From assembly GCA_051861445.1 (NCBI GenBank), contig JBHYCS010000006.1, positions 62,001-126,000 of the forward strand: a stretch of 64,000 nt of DNA. Reading direction: 5' to 3'. Made by a program: the position numbers and the translations under genes. The notes beneath the pieces are model-generated. The model saw nothing but the letters and a program-made list of their open reading frames with translations. It did no database searches and was not told the DNA's origin. Source of the DNA: Parasediminibacterium sp051861445. GTDB lineage: Bacteria > Bacteroidota > Bacteroidia > Chitinophagales > Chitinophagaceae. Positions 46,427 to 55,160 of the stretch are shown here, piece by piece. Numbering within the stretch: position 1 is the first letter of the stretch; each line of letters starts with the position of its first letter.

Positions 46427-46463
46427 CAAACGAAACAGCTATTATGTTTCGTTTGTTTTTTTA
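46427..46463 (+). terminator. Terminator of purH
   Basis: Arms 46427-46436 and 46446-46455 (CAAACGAAAC / GTTTCGTTTG) with a following run of T residues. Confidence 0.9.
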
Positions 46464-46474
46464 AATACCATTTT

Positions 46475-47374
46475 ATGACAATTAAGCAAAAAGCATATTT
46501 AGCTTTATCGGCAACTTCTGTAATTTGGGGAACAACTTGGGTTGCTAGTAAAATTGCTGTTGAACATGTGCCAGGTTTACAAGTATCTGCCATTAGGCAA
46601 TTAATTGCAGGCTTACTGTATATTGTTTTCTTTAAAATTAAAGGAGAACCTTGGCCAACTTTTCAACAATTTAAACGCTTGTTACTACTAGCTTTCTTTA
46701 TGTTGATTATTGCAAATGGTTTTGCTAGTTGGAGTATTGCTTTTATATCAAGTGGTTTGGCTGCTTTAATTGCCACATTGTATCCACTTAGTGTTGTAAT
46801 TATAGAAATGGTTTTTTATAAGGCAAAATACAATTGGCTTACTTTCATTGGTTTACTTACGGGTTTGTTAGGTGTTGGAGTTGTATTTTATGAAAATGCT
46901 TTTCATCAACAAACCGAAGGTTATGTATTTGGTGTTGTTTTGGGTATTATTGCCATGATTAGCTGGAGTATCGGTAATATTTTAGTAGCTAAAGAACCTG
47001 AAACACTAAATCCATATTACAGCATGGGTTGGCAAATGCTAATTAGTGCTCCCTTTATTTTTTTGTTTGCATACAGTACCAATAATGTTATTTCATTTGA
47101 AAATATTCCTACCCAAACTTGGGCTTCTATTGGTTATTTAGTTTTGTTTGGTTCTTGCTTTACGTTTGTATGTTTTATTTATTCGTTAAAACATTTACCA
47201 CCAGCAATATCATCGTTGTATGCGTATATTAACCCTGTGATTGCAATGATTACCGGAGGAATTTTGTTAAACGAAGAACTTACAATGTACATTGTTGTAG
47301 GCTCTATCGTAACCATTTTTGGTGTGTATTTGGTAAATAGAAGTTTGAAAAAAGCTATTAAAAATCTTTCTTAA
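46475..47374 (+). CDS. EamA-family (DMT) transporter
   Basis: 299 residues with ten hydrophobic helices in two repeats. The SATSVIWGTTWVASKIAVEH start and the later HLPPAISSLYAYINPVIAM segment are typical EamA pieces. It exports or imports small metabolites; the substrate is unknown. It ends 9 bases before the stop of the convergent lipoprotein gene. Confidence 0.87.
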   Translation: MTIKQKAYLALSATSVIWGTTWVASKIAVEHVPGLQVSAIRQLIAGLLYIVFFKIKGEPWPTFQQFKRLLLLAFFMLIIANGFASWSIAFISSGLAALIATLYPLSVVIIEMVFYKAKYNWLTFIGLLTGLLGVGVVFYENAFHQQTEGYVFGVVLGIIAMISWSIGNILVAKEPETLNPYYSMGWQMLISAPFIFLFAYSTNNVISFENIPTQTWASIGYLVLFGSCFTFVCFIYSLKHLPPAISSLYAYINPVIAMITGGILLNEELTMYIVVGSIVTIFGVYLVNRSLKKAIKNLS

Positions 47375-47383
47375 ACATTGTGT

Positions 47384-48400
47384 TTAATTGATTTGCCAAC
47401 GTTTTATTCTTTGTGTGTAAGGACTTAAAATAAATGCACTAAAATCGAAGAAAACGAGTCCAATTTTTTTTGCGTAATAATTATATAAAGTAGTTGTTAA
47501 GGGAAACCCAGAAATCGTAAAACTGATATCTTCTTTTACACGAATTACACTATCAAATTTAATATTATTTATAGTGTAGCTTACGTTTTTTGCATCAATC
47601 GTATATTTTACTTTATAGGTAAAATTTCCTTGTGTTGGGTCTGAACCTGTAATAACTCTTGTTTCCCAAAAATTACCAACGTTTAGTTTATCATCTAAAA
47701 TCATAAACTCTAAACTTTCTGTGTTTGCAATTCGCCCAAAACCATATTTTCCGTAGTAATAATACTTTCCATTATTATCTTTTCTATACAAAAAAGTATC
47801 TTTTAAGTTGGTTACAAACAATCTGTAAGTATTTCCTGCTACAGTTCTTGTATCTGCTAAAGTAGTTACTCTTAGGGTGTCTAGCTTCGTTCCATCTTGT
47901 GTATCAAAAGTCCAATTGCTACCAGTGCTGATGGGAAAATAATCTGTTTGCGTAGAAACTGGAGGAACAACCGGTGGAACAATTACATTATTAGGATCTG
48001 CATCTACTTGAAAAGAACAACTACTACCATCAAAATAAACATTATAGTCTGCAATAATGGGTAAAATAGGTTTACCAAAACCTTTTAGCTTCATGGTTTG
48101 AATACCTGCTTGTAAAACAAAGGAAGAATCTCTAAACCAAAATCCATTGGTAGAATCGGTGTAAATAACATAAAAACCAGGAGCAGTAAAGTTTACTTTT
48201 ACTAAAACGTAATTGCTATCTGTTAATACTGAATCCATTACATAATTTCCAGCAACAACAATATCTTGACAATTACCGGCTGCATCTAACAATGTACCAG
48301 AAGCACTACCTAAAAGTGTAGCATTCCGTTCAAAACTTGTTTCTTTTTTACATGCAGTAAAAGCTGTTACAAAAATTACGAGGCAGAATAAGTATTTCAA
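47384..48400 (-). CDS. Cell-envelope lipoprotein of unknown function
   Basis: 338 residues. The signal ends at a lipobox-like TAFTACKKE, with C17 as lipid anchor. The rest is beta rich, with two similar-looking halves and a typical DYFPISTGSNWTF segment found in Bacteroidota surface lipoproteins. No enzymatic motif is visible. It is convergent with the EamA gene and upstream of the lactate-dehydrogenase-like gene on the same strand. Confidence 0.75.
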   Translation of the reverse strand: MKYLFCLVIFVTAFTACKKETSFERNATLLGSASGTLLDAAGNCQDIVVAGNYVMDSVLTDSNYVLVKVNFTAPGFYVIYTDSTNGFWFRDSSFVLQAGIQTMKLKGFGKPILPIIADYNVYFDGSSCSFQVDADPNNVIVPPVVPPVSTQTDYFPISTGSNWTFDTQDGTKLDTLRVTTLADTRTVAGNTYRLFVTNLKDTFLYRKDNNGKYYYYGKYGFGRIANTESLEFMILDDKLNVGNFWETRVITGSDPTQGNFTYKVKYTIDAKNVSYTINNIKFDSVIRVKEDISFTISGFPLTTTLYNYYAKKIGLVFFDFSAFILSPYTQRIKRWQIN

Positions 48401-48440
48401 AGTAGATTGATTTAGATTATTTCGAATACGAATATAAAAC

Positions 48441-49451
48441 TTAAACCACCTTTGCAGCCATATTACTCAGTAAATTGTGGGTAGAAATTTGTAAAATATT
48501 GTTAAGTGTAGTAACCGCTATTTGGGTTAATGCCTCATTTGTAAAAAAAGCTTGGTGTGCTGTTACCAACACATTCGGAAAACTAGTTAACCGCTGAATA
48601 GTATCATCTTGAATAATATCGCTAGACAAATCTTTAAAAAATAATTTCTCTTCTTGTTCATATACATCTATTCCTAAATAACCAATCTTACCGCTTTTAA
48701 GTGCCTGTATAGCATCTTTTGTATGAATTAATCCACCTCTACTTGTATTGATAATCATCACCCCATTTTTCATAAACTGTAAAGTGCTGCTATTGATTAA
48801 ATGTTTTGTTTGCTCGTTTAATGGACAGTGCAACGATACAATATCGGCTTGTTGCAAAATTTCAATCAATGGTAAATAGGTTACACCTATTGCTTCTAAA
48901 TCTTTATTCGCAATAACATCGAAAGCCAAAACTTTACAGCCAAAACCAAGCATTATTTTACAAAAAGACTTTCCAATATTACCAGTACCAATTACACCAA
49001 CTGTTTTACCAAATACATCAAAACCCAATAAGCCTTGTAAAGAAAAATTTTGCTCTCTAACTCTATTATATGCTTTGTGCGTTTTTCTATTCAGTGTTAG
49101 CAGCATTGCAACTGCATGTTCTGCTACAGCTTCAGGCGAATAAGCTGGCACTCTACACACACTAATTCCATTTTGTTTACAAGCGTCGATATCAATATTG
49201 TTAAATCCTGCACAGCGTAATGCAATTATTTTTATACCCAAACTACTTAAAATAGATACTGTAGCAGCATCTACTTTATCGTTTACAAACACACATACAG
49301 CATCTGCATTTTCAGCTAAACTTGCCGTTTGTGCATTCAATTGTGTTTCATGAAAAACAAGCTGAAATTCAAATGCTGTGTTTGCAGCTTTAAAAAAATG
49401 TTGATCGTAAGGCTGTGTAGAAAAAAAAGATATGGTAAATGGAGATTGCAT
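48441..49451 (-). CDS. ldhA: D-isomer-specific 2-hydroxyacid dehydrogenase (D-lactate dehydrogenase-like)
   Basis: 336 residues from ATG 49451. The NAD-binding motif GTGNIGKSFCKIM, the NTSRGGLI catalytic-arginine segment, the DVYEQEE glutamate segment and a terminal TAHQAFFT histidine segment are all present. It reduces pyruvate to D-lactate in LdhA relatives. A longer start at 49478 is less likely. Confidence 0.92.
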   Translation of the reverse strand: MQSPFTISFFSTQPYDQHFFKAANTAFEFQLVFHETQLNAQTASLAENADAVCVFVNDKVDAATVSILSSLGIKIIALRCAGFNNIDIDACKQNGISVCRVPAYSPEAVAEHAVAMLLTLNRKTHKAYNRVREQNFSLQGLLGFDVFGKTVGVIGTGNIGKSFCKIMLGFGCKVLAFDVIANKDLEAIGVTYLPLIEILQQADIVSLHCPLNEQTKHLINSSTLQFMKNGVMIINTSRGGLIHTKDAIQALKSGKIGYLGIDVYEQEEKLFFKDLSSDIIQDDTIQRLTSFPNVLVTAHQAFFTNEALTQIAVTTLNNILQISTHNLLSNMAAKVV

Positions 49452-49483
49452 AATTGATTGATTCTTTGCAATGTACAAAAATT

Positions 49484-49517
49484 AAAAAGTCCTAGAGAAT
49501 TATCTCAAGGACTTTTT
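49484..49517 (-). terminator. Hairpin terminator upstream of the D-lactate-dehydrogenase-like gene
   Basis: Arms 49484-49493 and 49508-49517 (AAAAAGTCCT / AGGACTTTTT) with an inner GAG/CTC stem. On the minus strand it is followed by a T run. The gene that it would end is the small ORF at 49564-49740. Confidence 0.75.
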
Positions 49518-49563
49518 ACGGCTCTAAATAGGATGATTGGATACTGAAAAACTAAACAAGTGT

Positions 49564-49740
49564 TTATGAAGGTTGCTTTGCTAAAAAACGTTTTATGTTT
49601 GAAATTATATTTAATATCAATATTTTATAACCAACCATACATTTAATAGTTTGTTCGTTGCTATTTTTAGATTGTACTACTACAAAATGATTTGTAAATA
49701 ACCAACCGCTGTGTGTTGGAAGAACTTTTTCTAGTAACAT
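49564..49740 (-). CDS. Small 58-residue protein, uncharacterised
   Basis: ATG at 49740, TAA at 49566-49564. The predicted product (MLLEKVLPTHSGWLF...) has a polar N-terminal half with aromatic residues, a hydrophobic stretch (YKILILNIISNI) and a basic C-terminus. It is placed between a terminator and a spacer, so it is plausibly a real short gene. I do not recognise a family. Confidence 0.4.
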   Translation of the reverse strand: MLLEKVLPTHSGWLFTNHFVVVQSKNSNEQTIKCMVGYKILILNIISNIKRFLAKQPS

Positions 49741-49985
49741 ATAAAAAAATTTAGATTGTTTAATAAATTGGTTTCAGGATATTGGATTTCTTGATATCTT
49801 TTAACAATGTAAAATTGCATACACAAATCCGTAACAACCATAGTAAAAACACTAGAATTGAGTAGAATAAATTCTACTTCTAAAATAGTTACGCTAAACG
49901 AGTATGTTTGGATTTAATTTTTTTGAAAAATAGTTCAGCTTATTCATTCATTCTACACAAAAACACTAAAAAGCAATCTAACCAT
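49741..49985. other. Gene-free spacer upstream of the PTPS genes
   Basis: 245 bases, A+T rich. No open frame of note; it holds the promoter of the downstream pterin gene, and the small minus-strand gene begins at its left edge. Confidence 0.35.
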
Positions 49986-49993
49986 TACCTTTG
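49986..49993 (+). promoter_or_regulatory. -7 box of the first PTPS-type gene
   Basis: TACCTTTG matches TAnnTTTG, 21 bases before ATG 50015. It overlaps a TTG that would otherwise extend the frame. Confidence 0.5.
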
Positions 49994-50014
49994 CAAAAAA
50001 TTGACAACGACGAG

Positions 50015-50425
50015 ATGGTGTATCTAACACGTTTAGAGCATTTTAATGCGGCTCATAAATTATATAACCCCAATTGGACAAAAGAAAAAAACGAAGAGGT
50101 TTTTGGATTGTGTGCCAATGAAAATTGGCATGGTCATAATTTTGATTTATACGTTACTATAAAAGGAAAACCCGATCCTGAAACTGGTTTTTTAATGGAT
50201 GTAAAACATTTGAGTAAAATTATTCAAGCTCATGTCATTAAAAAACTAGACCACAAAAACCTAAACTTAGATGTAGATTTTTTACAGGGAAAAATGTGTA
50301 GCACCGAAAATTTAGTTTTAGGTATTTGGCAACAATTGATACCACATTTACCAGAAACGGTGCAATTACATTGTATAAAACTGTACGAAACCCCAAGAAT
50401 TTATGTTGAATATTTTGGAGAATAA
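50015..50425 (+). CDS. 6-pyruvoyl-tetrahydropterin synthase-type protein (copy 1)
   Basis: 136 residues from ATG 50015. Zinc-site and catalytic segments are EHFNAAHKL, FGLCANENWHGHNF and KLDHKNLNLD. The cysteine is five residues before HGH (C-x5-HGH), the PTPS-II pattern of eukaryotic tetrahydrobiopterin synthases, not the C-x3-HGH pattern of QueD. LYETPRI near the end holds the conserved Glu. It probably acts on dihydroneopterin triphosphate. A second copy and folE follow. Confidence 0.85.
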   Translation: MVYLTRLEHFNAAHKLYNPNWTKEKNEEVFGLCANENWHGHNFDLYVTIKGKPDPETGFLMDVKHLSKIIQAHVIKKLDHKNLNLDVDFLQGKMCSTENLVLGIWQQLIPHLPETVQLHCIKLYETPRIYVEYFGE

Positions 50426-50838
50426 GCTCCATACTTTGCTTTTATTACCATAAAATTGAAAGCTCGTTTACTTTATTAAATATTATTCTATTTCGGTAGC
50501 AATAAAATATTGTTGAATATTTTTTCTATCTTCTTAAACAAAACCATTGGTTTATTGGTTAGTATATTGTGTTGAATAAATAACGAACACCTGACAAAAT
50601 GTTTTTGGTACGTTATTCGTTCAGCATAAAATACCGAAGCTCTATTATTAATGTATTGTCGCTCCTTAAATATGTAAGGCCACTTGGTAAACACACTTTT
50701 TACGCAGTGCCACACTATTAATAATATCGTTTCAGCATCACATTGAATACTTTAATCAAGTGTATTAAGTAAATACACCAACAAAATTGAGGTGCCATTA
50801 AAGCATTGATGTGGTCGTTATGTTTAACCAAGAATAGT
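50426..50838. other. Gene-free spacer between the two PTPS-type genes
   Basis: About 410 bases. Minus-strand frames of 75-76 codons exist but have no family similarity or ribosome-binding signs. A long-range complementarity (TTCGGTA at 50494-50500 and TACCGAA at 50632-50638) is present. No TAnnTTTG box is visible. Confidence 0.4.
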
Positions 50839-51255
50839 ATGAATAAAGTAGCAGTTTTTAGAAAAGAACATTTTAACGCAGCACATCGGTTACACAATCC
50901 TGCATTGTCAGATGCTGAAAATGAAGCCGTTTTTGGAAAATGTAACAATAAAAACTACCATGGTCATAACTACGAATTAATTGTTCAAGTAACAGGTATT
51001 CCTAATACAATTACAGGCTATGTTATCGACATGAAAGTGTTGAGTGACATTATAAAAGAAACAGTTTTAGACAAATTCGACCATAAAAACTTAAACTTAG
51101 ATACACAAGAGTTTGCAAGTATTAACCCTACAGCAGAAAATATTGCAATTGTTATTTATAATTTATTAAGACAAAAAATTGATGCTCAGCATCATTTAAA
51201 AATAAGATTGTATGAAACAGAACGGAACTTTGTTGAATATCCAGCTGAATGCTGA
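50839..51255 (+). CDS. 6-pyruvoyl-tetrahydropterin synthase-type protein (copy 2)
   Basis: 138 residues from ATG 50839. It has EHFNAAHRLHNP, FGKCNNKNYHGHNYELI, KFDHKNLNLD and LYETERNF. The C-x5-HGHNY spacing and the FGKCNN segment strongly recall mammalian PTPS. It is followed after 25 bases by folE, which makes the substrate of PTPS. Two copies next to each other are unusual. Copy 2 resembles eukaryotic PTPS more closely than copy 1. Confidence 0.87.
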   Translation: MNKVAVFRKEHFNAAHRLHNPALSDAENEAVFGKCNNKNYHGHNYELIVQVTGIPNTITGYVIDMKVLSDIIKETVLDKFDHKNLNLDTQEFASINPTAENIAIVIYNLLRQKIDAQHHLKIRLYETERNFVEYPAEC

Positions 51256-51280
51256 TAACAAAATAGAACTAAGTGAAACT

Positions 51281-51934
51281 ATGATTGACGAAATGGGTGA
51301 TAATCATGTACTTACATCAATAGATACGCCCATGCGTGATGATGCGTTTGTGCTATCTGATGAACAAAAGATTGAGGCAATTGAGCAACATTTTGAATCT
51401 ATCATGAACATTTTAGGCCTCGATTTAACAGATGATAGCCTAAAAGGTACACCACATAGAGTGGCAAAAATGTATGTAAAAGAAATCTTTCAGGGCTTAA
51501 ATCCTGCTAACATGCCAAAAATGGCGTTGTTCGAAAATAAATACAAGTACAATGAAATGCTTGTAGAAAAAAACATTTCTTTCTACAGTAATTGCGAACA
51601 CCACTTTGTTCCAATCATGGGTAAAGCACACGTTGCATACATTAGTAATGGAAAAGTAATTGGCTTAAGCAAACTAAACCGTTTGGTAGAATATTTTGCT
51701 AAAAGACCACAAGTGCAAGAACGCTTAACCATGCAAATTGGTAAAAAACTACAAGAGGTTTTAGAAACAGAAGATGTAGCCATTGTAATTGATGCAAAAC
51801 ATTTATGTGTTTCTAGCAGAGGTGTTGAAGATGAAAGTAGCAGCACCATTACTGCATTTTACGGTGGAAGTTTTAAAACAGAAGAAAAGAAAAACGAGTT
51901 TTTAAAATATATAGAGTTTAAAACAGAATTTTAA
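51281..51934 (+). CDS. folE: GTP cyclohydrolase I
   Basis: 217 residues from ATG 51281 (ATG 51293 also possible). The zinc-site segment SNCEHHFVPIMGKAHVAYI and the C-terminal KHLCVSSRGVEDESSSTIT are diagnostic. It converts GTP to dihydroneopterin triphosphate, the entry point for folate and biopterin synthesis. It shares an apparent operon with the PTPS-type gene upstream. Confidence 0.96.
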   Translation: MIDEMGDNHVLTSIDTPMRDDAFVLSDEQKIEAIEQHFESIMNILGLDLTDDSLKGTPHRVAKMYVKEIFQGLNPANMPKMALFENKYKYNEMLVEKNISFYSNCEHHFVPIMGKAHVAYISNGKVIGLSKLNRLVEYFAKRPQVQERLTMQIGKKLQEVLETEDVAIVIDAKHLCVSSRGVEDESSSTITAFYGGSFKTEEKKNEFLKYIEFKTEF

Positions 51935-51953
51935 ATTGTTTCAAAACCTTTTA

Positions 51954-51986
51954 AAAAGCACTTAACTACGTTAGTTAGGTGCTTTT
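51954..51986. terminator. Bidirectional terminator between folE and comEC
   Basis: Arms 51954-51968 and 51972-51986 form a 15-bp stem with one G-T pair and a three-base loop, with A and T tracts on both sides. It serves folE on the plus strand and comEC on the minus strand. Confidence 0.9.
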
Positions 51987-54110
51987 TTATAATATTCCAA
52001 TATAAGCCCCATTTGTTGTAACAAAATGGCTTGGCAAATTCAACGCTTGAGCATCTCTTTGCCAATAACTCATTTTTCTAAAGCTGTTAGAAGCATCAAA
52101 AACATATTGCTTACAATTAAAAATAGCAGCTACTTCTTTTAAATATATAGTAGGGTTTTGGGTTACAATAATTACATCTACATCAATTTTTTTAGCTAGA
52201 GGTTGCGTTGTAATGGGCTTACCATTAAGTAGTAAAATAGTTGTATTACCAATACACAAAAGATTATTTTCTAATAAAAAATGGCTAGCATTTAAAGGCT
52301 TATTCAATCGGTGTTTTACCCTTGATGGTTGAATATGAAAATTACGCAGAAAACCATCTTCTAATAAAATAGAATCGCCAATAAACTGATAACTTCTTCC
52401 ATCAATAATATCAATGGCCGTATGTTTTGGCACATTATACACAATAAATTGTTGTTGCCTTATTTTATCTACAAAATCAACACAACGTATAGCTGCAAAC
52501 AAGGTGCAGCAAGTGATAGCAAATAAAAAAGCCTTCGTTTTTTTATACCATATCCATATAGCCAAGAAGCATATTGTTAAGAACAATAAAATTACCTGAA
52601 CAATGGTAACTTGAATGCCACCAACAACAGAAAAAGGAAGCTCATTAATGGTTACCACAAAATCATTCATCGCCCAAATAATATGTTGTATACACCAACC
52701 CAAAACAAAAGCTATTTTACTAAACACAACATGAAAAACCAACAAAAACAGCAATCCATACAACACTATTGTAGATAAAGGAACAGCCAAAATATTGGTA
52801 AATAAGAATAAAGTAGGTAACTGGTGAAAATGATAAAATAAAATAGGTAATGTAAAAATTTGAGCAGCAATGGTTACAGAAAAAAGGGTAGAAAATAGTT
52901 TTAATAATTTATTTTGAAAAAGAAACAGATGACTAATGGGTTTTGAAAACAACACAATACCTAAAACAGCTGTATAACTTAATTGAAAACCAACATCCCA
53001 CAAACTAAACGGTTGAAACAATAATATAATACAAGCTGAAGCAGCCAGCATATTGTAGATATTGGCTTTTTTTCGAAAAACTTCACCAATAACAATACAA
53101 GTAAACATAACTGCACTTCGTAAAATAGAGGGAACAGCACCTGCCAAAAGTGTAAAACACCAAATAATACCAAGTACTAATATTGGCTTAATTACAATCA
53201 TCCATTTTTTTTGCTTGAAAAAATTGCAAACAAATAATAGCAAACTATAAATCATTCCAAGGTGTAAACCACTAATAGCAATAATATGTACAATACCCGT
53301 ATTGCTATAAGCTTGTACCAAATCTCTATCTAAATTTCCACGATAACCAATCAGCAATGCTTCTGCTATACTTTGCTCATTTTTCGATGGAATATACTGG
53401 TGAATAATAGCCAATACATTTTCCCTTGTTTGCAACAACCAAGCTTGTAGCCAATTGGTAGATAAAGTATTAACAATGCTAAATTGACTGTTTTGTAAAA
53501 AAGCTTGAAAATAAATGTCTTGAAAAGCACAATAGGCTTTATAGTTAAATCCACCAGGATTTCCAGCATTTGTAATTGGAGACAAATTAGTATGAATAAC
53601 AATTGTACTACCATATTGCAACTGCTTGATATAGTTACTATCTTTCTTAAAATAAAGCAACACATTACCACTTGCAACTTTCCATTCGTTTTTATTTGAA
53701 TATATTGCTTTTACAGTAGCTAAAACTTTATACGAATTGGCTTTTAACACCAACGGCTCTTGCAACACCACCAATACCTTTTCTGTACCACTATATAGCT
53801 TTGTAATAGATGTATCATGGTTGCTTCCAGTATTAAAATAAGCCGTTAAAGCACCTAAACCAGCACAAACCAGTAATAAAGCAATGCCTAAAAGCCAACG
53901 AATAAGAATAGTATGTCTATACGAAACAAACAACCCAACCAATACAAAAAAAGTAAAAAGGGCAATACTGCTATAGATAATCCATAAAGAAAAAGCCAAA
54001 TAATACTGAGCAAGAATTCCTACCATAAAAGCAGGTAAAATTTTAAGGAAGGGTGCTTTTTTGGTTAGAAAAAAAAGTTGTGTGTACAAATTCTCATTCG
54101 TATATAACAT
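51987..54110 (-). CDS. comEC: ComEC/Rec2-family competence protein
   Basis: 707 residues. An N-terminal membrane part and DUF4131-like OB region are followed by the Competence domain, with EALLIGYRGNLDRDL, the IHIIAISGLHLGM-like segment (IVHIIAISGLHLGMIY) and many helices. The metallo-beta-lactamase domain of longer ComEC proteins is not seen; the C-terminal 170 residues look like a degenerate version of it. It forms the inner-membrane channel for DNA uptake. An unusual hairpin lies upstream. Confidence 0.88.
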   Translation of the reverse strand: MLYTNENLYTQLFFLTKKAPFLKILPAFMVGILAQYYLAFSLWIIYSSIALFTFFVLVGLFVSYRHTILIRWLLGIALLLVCAGLGALTAYFNTGSNHDTSITKLYSGTEKVLVVLQEPLVLKANSYKVLATVKAIYSNKNEWKVASGNVLLYFKKDSNYIKQLQYGSTIVIHTNLSPITNAGNPGGFNYKAYCAFQDIYFQAFLQNSQFSIVNTLSTNWLQAWLLQTRENVLAIIHQYIPSKNEQSIAEALLIGYRGNLDRDLVQAYSNTGIVHIIAISGLHLGMIYSLLLFVCNFFKQKKWMIVIKPILVLGIIWCFTLLAGAVPSILRSAVMFTCIVIGEVFRKKANIYNMLAASACIILLFQPFSLWDVGFQLSYTAVLGIVLFSKPISHLFLFQNKLLKLFSTLFSVTIAAQIFTLPILFYHFHQLPTLFLFTNILAVPLSTIVLYGLLFLLVFHVVFSKIAFVLGWCIQHIIWAMNDFVVTINELPFSVVGGIQVTIVQVILLFLTICFLAIWIWYKKTKAFLFAITCCTLFAAIRCVDFVDKIRQQQFIVYNVPKHTAIDIIDGRSYQFIGDSILLEDGFLRNFHIQPSRVKHRLNKPLNASHFLLENNLLCIGNTTILLLNGKPITTQPLAKKIDVDVIIVTQNPTIYLKEVAAIFNCKQYVFDASNSFRKMSYWQRDAQALNLPSHFVTTNGAYIGIL

Positions 54111-54194
54111 GAACGTAATTTAAATAAAAAAATTAAATATGTTCATTTTGAAAATAAATATTTTTGTATTAATATGTAGAAAATAAACGTGTAG

Positions 54195-54290
54195 ATATGA
54201 AAAACTCCTGCAGAAAACTGCAGGAGTAGAAAGCATAAGGGGTTTCAGTTGTGATATTGGATTTTAAAATAAAACACCCCTTGCATAAAT
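54195..54290 (-). ncRNA. Candidate small structured RNA upstream of comEC
   Basis: On the minus strand an AAGGGGT (54282-54276) / ACCCCTT (54243-54237) stem is followed by a perfect 10-bp hairpin (arms 54218-54227 and 54204-54213) and then a T run. This resembles an RNA with a terminator. A 13-codon frame lies inside it. There is no clear promoter box. Confidence 0.3.
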
Positions 54291-54599
54291 ATCGATTGAA
54301 TACATGAATAGTAGTGTAAAAGGATGATAATTTTTACCACGCTTTTTTTACACCTGTTTTACGTATGTTTTTTTGCGTAAAACACGCAATTTTTACAACG
54401 CAGTTTCGCTGATTTTTTTCAGAGTTATACTGTTTTTTTGTGCAGGTTTATACCAAAACAAGTTGATAATTATATACATTATAAATATAATTAATTAACA
54501 ATCGATTGATTCATATTTGCTTCGCAAATATTTTGGGTATTGAGTAGATATATTTTTACATCATCAAAAAATAAATATCAAACTCAAAATTTAAATCCC
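54291..54599. other. Gene-free spacer before the unknown gene at 54600
   Basis: About 310 bases with long A/T runs. Two short inverted repeats: GTTTTACG/CGTAAAAC (54356-54363, 54376-54383) and the palindrome ATATTTGC-TTC-GCAAATAT (54513-54531). The latter sits where a promoter or operator of the downstream gene is expected. Confidence 0.4.
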
Positions 54600-55088
54600 A
54601 TGACTACTATTGAACAAAAAAGCTTAAAGGTTGGAAAATACGTTTCTACACAACATGTTGATACAGTTATTAGAAATTATAAACAAGAACGTTGGGTGCA
54701 CAACAGCGAACGTTTGGGTAAAGAAGATAGTTTGAGTGCATGGTGGAGTATTGAAGAAATTGAAGAATTTTTAGAACGTGCAAAAATGCATGGTGGTGAT
54801 GGTGTTAAATTTTATTTTGGCGCATATGATAAAGATTATGCAGAAAACCCAGATTTTGCGGGCAGACAAACTTTAGCAATGGTAGCTACTAAACAAAAAG
54901 TAAACGAATTTGGTGAAGCAAGCAATAAAGATATTTATGTCCCTACAGCAAATGGCAGCAATATTTTAGCTTACAATGCCGCAAACCTATGCCCTCCCTA
55001 TTGTGGGGCAAAACCAAAATCTATCGAAGACCCTGAAATTGGAATAACGATAATAGATAAAGGGGAAGACGGAATACTAGTAATATAA
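54600..55088 (+). CDS. Uncharacterised 162-residue protein with a CPPYCG motif
   Basis: Start at ATG 54600 (a TTG frame extends to 54540). No signal peptide or membrane segment. A helical N-terminal part has SAWWSIEEIEEFLERAK, followed by KFYFGAYDKDY and NAANLCPPYCGAKP. The paired cysteines suggest metal or disulfide chemistry. I do not recognise a family. A terminator after it separates it from the kinase genes downstream. Confidence 0.6.
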   Translation: MTTIEQKSLKVGKYVSTQHVDTVIRNYKQERWVHNSERLGKEDSLSAWWSIEEIEEFLERAKMHGGDGVKFYFGAYDKDYAENPDFAGRQTLAMVATKQKVNEFGEASNKDIYVPTANGSNILAYNAANLCPPYCGAKPKSIEDPEIGITIIDKGEDGILVI

Positions 55089-55111
55089 TTTAAATATTTA
55101 AAAAATATAAG

Positions 55112-55135
55112 ACCTCCAAACAGGAGGTTTTTTAT
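55112..55135 (+). terminator. Terminator of the unknown gene at 54600-55088
   Basis: ACCTCC (55112-55117) pairs with GGAGGT (55123-55128) across a five-base loop and is followed by a T run. Confidence 0.85.
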
Positions 55136-55160
55136 TTTGTAAACAGACTATATTGCAACT

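Noticed and set aside
50488..50948. Two back-to-back minus-strand frames of 75-76 codons
   Set aside because: No family similarity, Cys/Phe-rich chance composition, and the second overlaps the start of the second PTPS-type gene.
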